From Lichtheimia corymbifera B2541 (lineage: Eukaryota; Mucoromycota; Mucoromycetes; Mucorales; Lichtheimiaceae): a DNA stretch of 64,000 nt. Both the position numbers and the translations under genes were made by a program. Under the pieces are notes generated by a model. The model saw only the letters and a program-made list of their open reading frames with translations, did not search any database and had not been told where the DNA came from. Below are positions 1 to 11,146 of the stretch, in pieces; within the stretch, counting starts at the first letter, position 1; each line of letters opens with the position of its first letter. The stretch is taken from positions 92,167-156,166 of the forward strand of contig JNEU01001108.1 of assembly GCA_000697475.1 (NCBI GenBank), given 5' to 3'.

Positions 1-645
1 CCACAGGCCTTGTCAATACTTCGGAAGCAGCAGGTTACTTTTACATCATGCAAGTTGTCTTTGTCACATGGTCTGTCACCCTTGGTTTTGTGATTGCTGG
101 TTTCTCGGAAAAGCCAAACATGGCCGCTGTTTTGAATCCGCTCATTATTGCCACTCTTGTGTTGTTCACTGGTCTAATGCAGCCAGAGTCAACAATGCCA
201 CATTTCTGGAGCTCCTGGATGTATTGGGTTGGTAAGTAAAACATTTACCTTTTGTTGGAATATCCGAGATCACTTATATATGGGTATATTTATAGATCCT
301 CTTCATTATTTCGTTGAAGGATTGACAGTGAATGAAATGTCAAGTCTCCCCATTATTTGTGGTGATCGTGATCTTGTCAAGTTCCCACCCCCTGCAGGAC
401 AAACATGTGGCGAGTACATGGCTGACTTTTTCAACTCTGGTGGCATCGGATATCTTGACAATCCAAATGCAACAGATTTGTGTGGTTATTGCAGCTTCCA
501 ATCGGGCGAGGAATATTATAGCTTACAATTTGGATGGTCGGCTGCCAACAAGTGGCGTAATTTGGGTGTCATTGCTGGTATCACTGGTTTCAACATCCTC
601 GTCTTCTTCGGTCTCTGCTACTTGAAGCGCACAGCTCGCCGATAA
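1..645 (+). CDS. PDR-type (ABCG) ABC transporter, C-terminal end (partial)
   Basis: Last part of a full-size fungal pleiotropic-drug-resistance ABC exporter in the plasma membrane; the ATPase domains lie left of the window. Exons 1-231 and 296-645; the reading frame enters at base 3. The 64-base intron (gtaagt...tatag) falls inside the family signature, and splicing gives WMYWVDPLHYFVEGL, as in CDR/Pdr5 proteins before the last extracellular loop. Hydrophobic segments precede it (TM8-11 region). The loop carries the paired cysteines typical of the family (GQTCGEYM, LCGYCSF), followed by a final TM helix (FNILVFFGLCYL) and a short basic tail ending KRTARR. Substrate cannot be inferred from this fragment. 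Family assignment is secure; the specific orthologue is not. Confidence 0.93.
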
Positions 646-1496
646 GCTCATTGCACTATATACCACTACCACGACCTCTTTTTGAATAATACTAGTTTCA
701 TTATAGTCACATTGTACAATTTCCTGCATCAATATCCTTATTATAAATATAGAAAGTCTTGGTCCGTGAACAATGCTTAATGATATGTCCAATAAATCGC
801 TGTTGGGATTGCGCACAGATCAACTGCACTTGGGTACCAATATTTCATATCTCCCGTCGTATGTCCGTCTTACGATATCAACATTAAAGCTTGCTATGCA
901 CAACGCATTGACAAGATCTGGTTACAAGAGAAGGGGTGAATATGTATGTGTCCTTTGTTCAAGACACAATGAGTCAATCAGACACTTTCTCTTCGTTTAT
1001 TCTTTTACAAGTGGATATATATCTACATCATTCCCCACACACGGCGAGGTCTTCACATTATAAACACTTAGGAATGGTCGACGAACGAAATGTCATATTT
1101 GCTAAAGTATGTATCCTTTAATCCAGCATCATGCATAAGAGATAAGGTGAGAGGTACAATGAATTGCTTCAGGTGGAGGGAGATACATAAATTTGGGATG
1201 GTTCTATTTTTGCAGGCTGCATTGTGCAAAGGTGGATGAATGAACGTGAGGTTGCACTTGAAACGTGGTGGCGAATTATAGAGTTGGAGGATGATCGTTG
1301 TAAAAGATTGACAGGTTGCACAAAGCAGTCGCTGTCGAGAAGCATAATTGCATGCGCCAATCATTCAGGGTGATAGCATCATACATAATGGTCGAGTCGA
1401 CAATGGATACGCTCTTTTTCCACATGTTGTATATACCAAGATCCTTGCATCCCATGCATCCACATCCACATCCACATCCATAAGAAGTTGTATGTA
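646..1496. repeat. Gene-free flank; partly repeated at about 33.13-33.85 kb
   Basis: No gene is supported. From about 930 the sequence resembles 33130-33850: both carry TTGTTCAAGACACAATGA, then a CT-rich stretch, then ACAAGTGGATAT, and both reach a run of CCATATCC/CCACATCC-like hexamers just before the foldback arm. It is therefore the outer flank of the dispersed repeat family rather than unique DNA. Open frames here are short and lack splice or codon support. Confidence 0.55.
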
Positions 1497-4400
1497 TTGG
1501 AGCAAGTTGCTATACGTAAATAAAGCTGATTCTATACGATGACTATCTGCTGTTCATGTGAAAAAAGTCTGTAACGCAAGTTGCTGCAAGCAACGAACGC
1601 TGTTTGAGACAACAGAGTGAAGATCTTGCTAGCAGCAAGTGCTGGAATGAATGCTGTTACGTTTGGTCGTCGCAGAGGAGTGTGCAAGAGCGTGTGCTGT
1701 AGTAGAATGACAAGATTGTGAACGCTGTTCAAGACAATGGAGAATAGACAATGCTAATAGCAACTGCTGGAGTGAATGCTGTTACGATTGGTCGTGGTAG
1801 AGGAGTGTACGAGAGCGTGTGTTGTGTCTAAAGACTCGTGTGTTGTCGTGGGGTGTACACGCCATGGACCTTGCCATTCAGTCAAAGACAATCGGATCAA
1901 TACAATCGTAGGCTTGACATGATGGGCTGAAGCAGGACAATCATTCGCATGGAGTAGTTGCACTTGAATGGGGCATCAGTTGGGAATGGGAGGAAGAGGG
2001 AAGAGCTGAAAATTAAATAGGTCAGGCACTGCCTTACAAATCCATGCACACAATAATTAATCCATGACCTTGATTCCCTCTATCGAACCTGAAACTTACA
2101 CACAAGATGCTCTTGGTCATGCTGATCAACTTTGTCTTAATAAAGAACCCACACTTCATTTGAAAATTTCGAAAGGGAGAGCATAATGTGGGATTGACTA
2201 TAACGGATGAAAAATGGGAAAGCTCCGGATTTATGAAAAAGTCAATTAGTATGTAGTTTCTTGGGATTCCCTCTCTCGCACTTGAAACTTGGTCAGAAGG
2301 TACTCTCGCACATGCTGATCAATTCCATTCATTTAAAAACCGCATGGTTCATTATGAACATTTTGAATGCCGGCCAGCCCAAAAGTAGGATAAAGTAGGG
2401 TCGGCGCTCCTGTTCCTCGGGATTGTCCACCTCGAACCTGAAACTTTCACACAACATCCTTTCGACCACGCCGAGCAATTTCGTTCTCATAAAGTCCCCA
2501 GAGTTCATTATGAAAACCTTGAATGTTGGAGAGACGACGAATGGGTGAAAACATAAATAGGGTGTACGGCCGTGCGCGCCGATATTGCTCATCGGGACGT
2601 CGAAACTTGGTCAAGAGGTGCTCTCGGTCATGCTGATCAACATCGTTCTCATAAAGCCTCTACACATAATTATTTATATTTGGAGAAACAGCCACCTTCA
2701 TGTTTTACCTATACTGTAAGCGTGATACCATAGGAAAGGTGATGTTTGTTCATTGTGAAGTAGCTTGACCCTGATAGAGCCGAAGATGCAGACGGAAGTC
2801 TTTGTGCAACACAGCTCATTTGCATGAAACTCTGCAATCAACAAAGACCACTTGCCATATAGCATCACGCTTACAGCATATGTAAAACATAAAGATGCCC
2901 ATAACTAAAAATTCTACAATGAAACGTGGGGTCTTCTCGAGCAAAGTTGCTCGTCGGGGTGAAGCGCACCTTGGGTGCAAGTTTCACGATCGTCGTGGCC
3001 ATTCTCAGATTCACTCAATGTCACCACCAGCCAAAGTTGAAAAAAATTCAAGAGGTCGACCCACGATCCACTTTGGCTGGTGGTGACATTGCGAAATCTA
3101 GGATCGACGAGGTTGATCGTGAAACTTGCACCCAAGGTGCGCTTGACCCAGCAGAGCAACATTGTTCTATGGAAGACTCCACGTTTCATTGTAAGGTTTG
3201 GAGATACAGGCACCTTTATGTTTTTACATATCCTGAAAGTGTGATGCTTATGATAAGTGGTGTTTGTTCATTGTGAAGTATCATGCAAATGAGCTGGTTA
3301 CACAAGCACGCCCCTGCACATCTTCCGCTCTATTAGAGTCCAGCTATACAATGAACAAACACCACTTGTCATATAGCATCATGCATACAGCATATGTAAA
3401 AACACAAAGGCGCCTGTATATAAAAATCTCCATAATGATGTGTAGAGGCTTTATGAGAACGATGTTGACCAGCATGACCGAGAGCACCTCCTGAACAAGT
3501 TTCGACGTCCCCACCAGCAATATCGGCGCGCACGGCCGTACACCCTATTTATGTTACCATCCATTCGTCGTCTCTCCTACATTCAATGTTTTCATAATGA
3601 ACTCTGGGGACTTTATGAGAACGAAATTGCTCGGCGTGGTCGAAAGGATGTTGTGTGAAAGTTTCAGGTTCGAGGTGGGCAACCTCGGCGAACAGGAGCG
3701 TCTACCCTACTTTTCCCTTACATTTGGGCTGGCCGGCATTCAAAATGTTCATAATGAACCATGCGGTTTTTAAATGAATGGAATTGATCAGCATGTGCGA
3801 GAGTACCGTCTGACCAAGTTTCAAGTGCGAGAGAGGGAATCCCAAGAAACTACATACTAATTGACTTTTTCAAAAATCCGGAGCTTTCCCATTTTTTATC
3901 CGTTATAGTCAATCCCACATTATGCTCTCCCTTTCGAAATTTTCAAATGAAGTGTGGGTTCTTTATTAAGACAAAGTTGTTCAGCATGACCTAGAGCACA
4001 ATGTGTGAAAGTTTGAGGTTCGAGACAGGCAATCACGGTCGTGGAGTAATTTATAGAGTGCATGGCAGTGTCTGACCTATATAATTTCCACTTCTTCCAC
4101 TCTCGGCATCTTGCCTCTTCCTCCTCCCATTCTCAACTGTTGCCCCATTCAAGTACAACTATAACCTGCGAACGATTGCCTTGCTTTCAGTCCACCATGT
4201 CAATGCTACGAATATCTTGATCCGATTGTCTTGAGCTTTATGGCAAGCTCATGGCGTGTGCACCCCACTTCAACACACGCCTTTCTTGAAAGCACACACT
4301 GTCTTGCACACTCCAATGCCACAATCAAACGAAACAGCATTCATTCCAGTAGTTACTATTAGCAATGACTTTATTGTCTCAAGCAGCGTTCACAATCTTG

Positions 4401-4570
4401 TCAGTCTACTACTACAACACGCTCCTCTGCCACAACCATCCCGTAACAGCAGCTACCATTAGCAAGGTCTCCATTGTCTCAAGCTACTTGCGGCCTCCTC
4501 ACGTGGACAGCTGATAGCCATTGTATAAAAGCAGCTTTATTTACGTGTGGCAACTTGCAATGATGCATAC
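1497..4570. repeat. Large foldback element (about 3-kb inverted repeat)
   Basis: The left arm (about 1497-3037) is the imperfect reverse complement of the right arm (about 3070-4570). The innermost pair is visible directly: 3020-3037 and 3070-3087 are perfect reverse complements around a 32-base loop. Outer ends match too (ACGTAAATAAAGCTG near 1515 pairs with CAGCTTTATTTACGT near 4532). From outside in, each arm has a roughly 550-bp segment with GAGACAATGG/GCAACTGCTGG motifs; an array of monomers beginning GAAACTT (left copies at 2091, 2284, 2440, 2602); a hairpin module (about 2693-2897 left, 3215-3415 right); and a central inverted monomer pair. No transposase frame is visible. Target-site duplications were not found. 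Similar to non-autonomous Foldback-type elements, but the family is not recognised. Confidence 0.85.
2693..2897. repeat. Hairpin module (GTAAGCGTGAT...ATCACGCTTAC)
   Basis: A self-complementary module of about 200 bases. TGTAAGCGTGAT at the left pairs with ATCACGCTTACAG at the right, and GGTGATGTTTGTTCATTG pairs with CAAAGACCACTTGCC-type sequence nearer the loop. The same module recurs near 3215-3415, at 35375-35584, and in an expanded form at about 35890-36610. It always sits between the GAAACTT-monomer array and the inverted monomer pair. Confidence 0.75.
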
Positions 4571-4578
4571 CACTTCTA

Positions 4579-5204
4579 ATGGATGGTCCCATATCAGCTA
4601 TCAAGTATCCCGCAATACAAGCACTCTTCGCCTTATTGAGCTGCACTGAAAATGACCAAGAAAAAGAGAGACCAACACCCGGATGGAAAAGGAAGCATAT
4701 CTGCAGCGATCGCAGAGGCTCTTTCTTATTGGACTCGCAACGGCTATGGATGAATGGATGGATGCAATCAAGTACAGTAATGCGGAATCCTGGAATGTTG
4801 CTTTGGCTACTTGGCTCGTCGTCAGCAGTAACGAACATGTGGATACAGCTGAGGATGATGATGGATTGGATGAATTGGATGGCATGGAAACGAGGGCTTA
4901 TATCTTTGACAAGAGAGGATTTACCACCATGGATGATATTGCAACGTTCAAGTCAGTGCATGCAACAGCTACTTTTACAATCATGGATGAAGATGCGATG
5001 ACGGCAGCAACCAAGAATACAATGACACAACGACACCTGCTGATTCTTTGTGATCCACTGGTTGCCATCTGGAAGGAAAGGAAGGATAGAAATTTGAAGG
5101 CCGGAAGGGGAGATTGGATTATACCCACATCATTGTATCGAGACGCTCTTGTTCCTTCTGTCATATTACATTCATTAAAGCTTCATTTTTCATATGCTGA
5201 TTAG
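4579..5204 (+). pseudogene. Decayed or uncharacterised repeat-borne reading frame
   Basis: An open frame from 4683 to 5204 (173 codons) contains MDEWMDAIKYSNAESW, an acidic stretch (EDDDGLDELDG) and FTIMDEDAMTAATKNTM. The same DNA occurs inverted at about 5830-6560 and 37400-38100, where the frame is broken by stops and frameshifts (for example WMDAIKYSDEISWNATF followed by a break). An AATAAA lies near 5270. No protein family is recognised. It could be the remnant of a protein once carried by the repeat family, or chance coding potential of a repeated segment; the second alternative is not excluded. Confidence 0.35.
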
Positions 5205-5580
5205 ACGATGGGTAGTGCCAATAACCGATTGTATACATGTTTTTAAATAGACGCTTGTATTCTCATTGTTAATAAACCCATAGTAATAGTACCCAACAAC
5301 CCTGCTTGTTACGGAAGCTTGATCCATTGTAAGCTTAAATCATTACGGCTATGTAAGAAAGATGATGAGCTCTGTGGCACAAGTACATACATCATAATGC
5401 TTACCTATGACAACGGCCCTATCAGCATGATCCACCTTGTATGTATAGCCTTATATAAGAACGAACCCTAGAGGCAAACAATATCATTACCGCTCATAGT
5501 TTGGATGCGCTGATCATTTATGCTTGTTAACCACATCATCATACGCAGACCTTACTATTTAGGGATTGTCTATCATGCAC
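5205..5580. other. Gene-free interval
   Basis: AT-rich DNA between two copies of the repeat family. No open frame with splice or motif support, no RNA gene and no clear repeat was seen, apart from an AATAAA shortly after the preceding frame. Confidence 0.5.
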
Positions 5581-8250
5581 CCTCCACCAATAAGAACCTT
5601 TCATACCTTGCCCCTACATACAATGTTGTATAATTAGCGTAGCTGAAAGCTATCATAGGTAAGCATGGCACGTTCATGTACTCGTGAATCGTTGTATCAC
5701 AACAGCTCATTCTTTCTTGAGCAGAGTGAATCAAGTTACAATTAACCAAGCACTATGTTGGGAATCATCACTCCCGAATTAATATCTTGCAATGCAAGCG
5801 TTCGAGAACAATTCCTGCCTTTCGTCTATCAATACATGAACTACTAGGACTTGTGACAAAAGAACAAAAGCGTCTCGATACGATGATGTAAATTATCCAA
5901 TCTCACTTTCCAACCTTCAAGCTTCTATTCCCCCTCCTTTCAATCCAGAAACCACCCAGTGATCCACAACTTAAGTTCATGAACTGATAGCATGATGCTT
6001 GTTTAGATAATATGTTGAATTTAATGGAAAAGTCGAAGAATAGCACATGGTAGTGTATATGTTGTTTATCGAGAAAGTATGATAAGGGGACAGCATTGTA
6101 AATTGATAAGCTATAGGTGAATCACATCGAGTCGACAGGGATAACTGTGCCATTGTATTCTTGATTGCTGCCGTCATAAACATCCTTCATCCATGATTGT
6201 AAAATAGCTGCTGCATGCATTGATCTGAGTATTCCAATAGCGTCCATGACTGTAAAGCACCTTTCACCGAGATATCATCCATTTGGTCGATCCCATCCAA
6301 TCCATCATCATCCTCGACCATATCCACATGATCGTTCCTGCGGACGACGCTCGCTCCAAGTAACCAAAAGTAGCATTCCAGGAGATCTCATCACTGTACT
6401 TGATTGCATCCATCCATCAAATCCAATACGGTGGTTGAAGATAGCCATGTGGTAGCTGCTGATATGCTCCCTTCTCCATCCGGCTGTTGTTGCATCATTT
6501 CGTTGGTCCTGTCCATGGCAGCTCAAACAGGTGAAGATTGCAGTGAATTGATAGCTGATATGGCATCCCATCCGTTGGAATCCGTATGCACCAAAGCAAG
6601 TTGCTGTAAGTAACTTGAGACAATGGAGTAAAAGACATTGATAATAGCAACGGCTGCTATGTTTGGTCGCGGCAGAGTGTGCAAGAGAGCATGTGTTGTC
6701 GTAGAGTGACAAGGCAGTGAATGCTGTATGAGCCAATGGAGTGAAGACCTTGCTAACGGCAACTGCTGGAATGAATGCTGTTACGTTTGATGGTGGTTGA
6801 GGATTGTACAGAGAAGGTGGACTGTCAAGAAACGTGGGTGTTGCTGTAGTGGGGTGTACACGCCATGGACTTGCCATTCAATCAAAGACAGTCGGATCAA
6901 GGCAAGTGTAGGATTGACATGATGGTTGAAGCAGGACAATCGTTCGCAGACAGTAGTTGTACTTGAATGGGGCAACAGTTGAGAATGGGAAGAAAGAGGA
7001 AGCGCGGGAGTGGAAGAAGTGAAAATTAAATAGGACAGGCACTGCCCTACAAATCCATGCACACTGTAAATGATCCATGACCTTGATTGCCTCTCTCGAA
7101 CCTGAAACTTTTACACAAGATGCTCTTGGGCATGCTGATCAACTTTGTCTTAATAAAGAACCCACACTTCATTCAAAAATGTCGAAAGGGAGAGCATAAT
7201 GTGGGATTTACTATGATGATCGGAAATTCCGCACCTGCCCGGATTTATGAAATGTCATTTAGTATGCATTATCTTGGGATTCCCCATTTTGAACTTGAAA
7301 CTTGGTAAGAAGATTCTCTGAGTCATACTGATCAACTCCATTCATTTAAAAACTGCGTGCTTCATTATGATGTTTTATGAATCGGGCGGTCCAAATATAG
7401 GTAGGACGGAACGCAAGTAGGGTGCATAGTGCACACCCCCGCGGTTGTCCACCTCCATCGTGAAACTTGGTCCAGACGGTGGGCTTCGACATGCTGATCA
7501 ACTCCATTCATATTAAAGCCGCAGGCTTCATTGTGAGAAATAAAAAGGGGGCGCCCGACGATGAATGGACGGCAATATATAGACGTTGGACGGCCCGATG
7601 ACTCGAGATTCCCTTTCTCAAAGATGAAACTTTCACACAAGGTGCTCACAGGTATGCTGATCAATTTCTTTCTCATAAAGACCTCATACTTCATCTAAGG
7701 ATTTTGAATGGGAAGGTGTAATGTGGGATTTACTATGATCGACGGAGATTCCGCACCCGCCCAAATTCATGAAATGTCGATTAGTATGCATTACCTTGAG
7801 ATTCCACATTTCGAATATGAAACTTGGTAAGAAGGTTCGCTGGGACATGCTGATCAACCCCATTCATTTAAAACCGCAGGCTTCATTATGGGAATTTTGA
7901 AAGTGGGATGATCGACAAACGGGAACATAAGCAGGGTGCATAGTGCACGTCCCCAGGATTGTCCATCTCCATTGTGAAATTTGGTCAGACGGTACTCCTG
8001 AACACGCTGATTAACTCCATTCATTTAAAAACTACATGCTTCATTGTATAAATGTTGAATGGGAACGTCCGATGATGAACGACTGTATTATATGCAGGGA
8101 GGTCGGCCCATGACCTTGAGATTGCTCATCCCGAATCTGAAACCTTCACACAGAGTGCTCTCAGACACGCTGATCAATTTCATTCTCATTATGAGCTCAC
8201 GGTTAATTATAAAAAACTTCAATGCGAACTGGACATAGATACAAGGTATA
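5581..8250 (-). repeat. One-armed copy of the foldback family
   Basis: Collinear with about 37080-39130: AGCGTAGCTGAAAGCTATCAT near 5637 matches AGCGTAGCCGAAAGCTATCAT near 37171, and the match continues for more than 2 kb with only small differences. 5830-6560 is the inverse of the 4579-5204 region; 6590-7090 equals the outer arm segment; 7091-8230 is the monomer array. Only one arm is present, so this copy cannot fold back on itself. GGATGGATGGATG-like runs give accidental open frames. Confidence 0.8.
7091..8230 (+). repeat. Higher-order tandem array of GAAACTT monomers
   Basis: Seven monomers start with GAAACTT or a close variant at 7104, 7297, 7462, 7626, 7819, 7976 and 8139. Spacings are 193, 165, 164, 193, 157 and 163 bases, so three monomer types form a unit of about 520 bases: type A GAAACTTTTACACAAGATGC or similar, type B GAAACTTGGTAAGAAGRTTC, type C GAAACTTGGTCCAGACGGT or similar. 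Within each monomer, CATGCTGATCAACT lies about 30 bases downstream and CTTCATT follows an ATTCATTTAAAAACC-like stretch. The same register recurs at 34416-35287. Confidence 0.85.
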
Positions 8251-8783
8251 TTGTTTACAAGCCGAGCTTTACTCAGTCGAATCCTCTCGGATCAACAAAG
8301 TTAAGGGATGTAAATGATGGGTGAAAGTAGGAGAATCGTTCATATGTGTTGGGTTGGGTAACGGTTGGGAATAGGAAGAGGAGGTTGCTAGATGACAGTT
8401 TATGACCGAACTATAAAAGAATAGGGTGTACTGATGTTGGAAAGAGCAAGCTTATTACAGAGGTAGTCTCTTATTGGAAATAGTACAGATTGTAGTCTGG
8501 CCGCATAATAAATGTGTGAGCTTATTGTAATAAGATCGATACCGAATAGGTGGTGTTAAGCTATTCAATGTGAAATCAAAGGTTTACGAGCAAAGCGAAC
8601 AACCGGTGCCGCTAGTTATTTTATTATAAGAAAAACTTCAGTACATGCATAGTGAGTGACCTTGGGATAACTGGGAAGGGGTGGTTGCTCTGATTTGCTG
8701 TACAAAAGTCGCCGCTGTCGCCGCCCTTTTCAGCGCCTGTTGCTGTCAAACCACGCACACTTTTGTTTCCGCTTTTATTCACC
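8251..8783. other. Gene-free interval upstream of the small membrane protein
   Basis: Contains a possible promoter-like ACTATAAAAGAATAGGGTG near 8410, preceded by GGGTTGGGTAACGGTTGGGAATAGGAAGAGG-like sequence that loosely resembles the outer arm of the repeat family. Nothing coding is supported. Confidence 0.4.
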
Positions 8784-9095
8784 ATGGTTCGAAGACTATC
8801 ACCAGCAGGAAGAAGGTACGGTTTAAGAGTAATGGGTGTCATTGTGTCGCTGATTTGGCCACGGTCGTTATAACAGATTGGCCACGATTATGGTGTCGGG
8901 ACCATTCGTTGTTGCAACTTCTTGGATCTTATACAAGAGAGGTAAGGTTTTCATTGCAAGGTGTAGAATGCAGGTTGACTTGTATGCATAGTTGTCCTTG
9001 GTGAAGAACGACGTGTAAGGGATGGTCGACCAGTAAGGCCTGCTGGTGTGCAAGAACGCGACGAGCAACAACAACAACAGCAACTACGACCGTAA
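8784..9095 (+). CDS. Small single-pass membrane protein, 66 aa, function unknown
   Basis: Three exons, 8784-8815, 8877-8941 and 8992-9095, with introns gtacgg...aacag and gtaagg...catag; all phases close and the unspliced frame stops after 29 codons. The product starts MVRRLSPAGRR, has one hydrophobic segment (IMVSGPFVVATSWILY), then KRVVLGEERR and a Gln-rich tail (six consecutive Q) ending LRP. A basic N-terminus, a single helix and a charged tail are typical of small mitochondrial inner-membrane proteins, but this is inference. No family name is assigned. The conserved look of LYKRVVLGEERR suggests a real gene rather than chance. The stop is about 200 bases from the stop of the convergent MFS gene. 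Confidence 0.6.
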
Positions 9096-9296
9096 ACTAG
9101 CTATCCACCATATCCTCATCACACTCCATCATCACCTTCAATGACTTTGTAGTTCGCCTCACAAGATATCATCACATGCAATAAACGCAGCATATTGCAT
9201 TCTCATTAACGTGTATATGACACCACTTTATATGTTTATGGTATGTACTATTGCTGCTAATCCAGAACGAAGCGAAGCAAAGGAAAGGTATCTTGC

Positions 9297-11146
9297 TTAT
9301 GGATGAGTGACTCTATGGACGGCACCGTATTTACTACTACTTCCTTGGTCATCGGACGGCATGCTTTCATTGTCATCTCCTGGATCATTCATTCAGCAAC
9401 CGAGACTGATCACCATGCATCACACGTACCTGATGTTTTGTCGCTGGTAGCCTCTGGCAACATGATATTATGACGAAGCAACCACCATAATAAAGCCACA
9501 AGTGGGATCGAAAAGAAGCACATTCCCATGCTGGTCAGCTTACCAGCGTCTATCATATACCCCATTTCAGCATCATCCTTTCCCATTGCATGTATCCGTT
9601 ATCATCACTTACAAAAAGCTGGCGAATCAGTGACAACCCATGCACGTACATTAATAAAATTGGGTGCAAGCATACCTACGCTGTTGGTAAATCCGATAGC
9701 CAATGCCCGTGTATTATGATCAGCCTTGAAGATATGATTGACGCCAACAAGAGATAAAGTGACAGTGGCAAAGGTTGGAGCAATAGCATAGATGCCAATA
9801 AATAATAAAGTTGTTGGATTATTGCCGTGATTGAAAAGGGCCATGACCAAGTACCATCCACCCACCCAAAGTTGCGATAGGATCAGATGCACAATATAGT
9901 CGCCGTGTCGGTCTGAGCTCCACCCAATCAACATCCCAACAATGACTCCAAACACATATGCTGGTGTCGTCATGTAGTTGGCAAATGCAGGGTCATATCC
10001 CATATCACGTAAAATGATGGCAAAATTCATGTAGATTGTATTGCCCATATTCGCGCATGCAAAAGCGAGCATTGCAATCCAAGCATAGGGAGTGAAGAAC
10101 ACGTTCCATAGTCTAATAGTGGCATGAGCACGTTGCTTCTCTCATTTTGTAGCACCTACTTACATTGTCCAGCTATATGGTTTGGACTTTATACTTTTAC
10201 CCTGTGCAGCCTGTCGTGCTATAGCCAATTCTCGTTCTTCATGAGAAAGCCATGACGTGTTGTGTGGATAACTGGGAAGTAAAAAGTATCCTGACAATCC
10301 AATGACAACAGCCATAAGACCTTCAATGATAAACAACCATTGCCATCCTCGTAGACCCGCAGTATTTTGCATGTTTTGGGCAATAGCACCTCCTATCATT
10401 CCACCAAAAGCACCAGCAACAGGACCACCTGTATCTACCAGCGCTTGTCGTTTACTCAGCTCTTCCTTAGTATACCACGTTCCGAGTATGAACGCAATAC
10501 ATGGATACAGCGTCTAGACATTTTATATCAGCACATGCAGGTATTCATACATATATCATATATAACTCACTGCTTCAGCAACACCAAGGCAAAATCGGAG
10601 CGCTAATAACCCTTTATTATCCTTCACAATAGACATGAAACAAAGAACGCCACCCCAGATAATGACGCAAGTAGGGAGGAATATATTAGGACGCATTCGA
10701 ATGATAATCATGTTGGCTGGGATCTGTGTTCTGCATATTGAGATTTGTGTTTGTGAGACCTTGGCAATGAAAGGCGGGGAATTTGTTATTGCCACCACCT
10801 ACATCACATAACCAATAAAGAACATGGTTACCGCCCAGTTGTAGACCGATGAATTGAGGTTGAGATCTTCTTCCATTCCATTGGTATAAGCATTTTCTAC
10901 ATGAGATCATGGTTAATCATTGTTTGCTTGTGCTTCGATTTGTGATAGCATCAACATACGCATGTTATTACGATCCAGCATATTGATGAAGGCTGCGAGA
11001 AATGACCACACCATCAACCTCAAGTCTATTTTGCGCCTTAACTTGCGTTCCTTTACGGGATCGATCATCACCGATGGCTTTATAACTACTGTTTCGGTTG
11101 ATTCAACGATAGTGGTCGTGTCAAGGTGATTGCCTTTTTGTAGCAT
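9297..11146 (-). CDS. MFS permease, allantoate/nicotinate (ACS) family, copy 1
   Basis: 497-aa major-facilitator transporter of the anion:cation symporter group (Dal5/Tna1/Seo1-like). Exons on the minus strand: 11146-10960, 10896-10803, 10730-10571, 10513-10164, 10112-9613, 9549-9430, 9379-9297. Splicing restores the family signature LDRNNMQNAYTNGMEEDL and then YNWAVTMFFIGYVITQIPAN, with RFCLGVAEATLYP (TM4), RGWQWLFIIEG (TM5-6) and GWSSDRHGDY after the central loop. The start is the ATG at 11146, matching the paralogue's MLPKD start; the preceding codon is GTG. The tail is acidic/Ser-rich (MPSDDQGSSSKYG). It imports an organic anion such as a ureide, vitamin or dicarboxylate; the substrate is not predictable. 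Tandem with copy 2 in the same orientation. Confidence 0.93.

Noticed and set aside
6308..6877. 190-codon minus-strand frame as a gene
   Set aside because: It lies in a dispersed repeat whose other copies (37.8-38.4 kb) break the frame, and it owes its length to ATG/GGATGG repeats.
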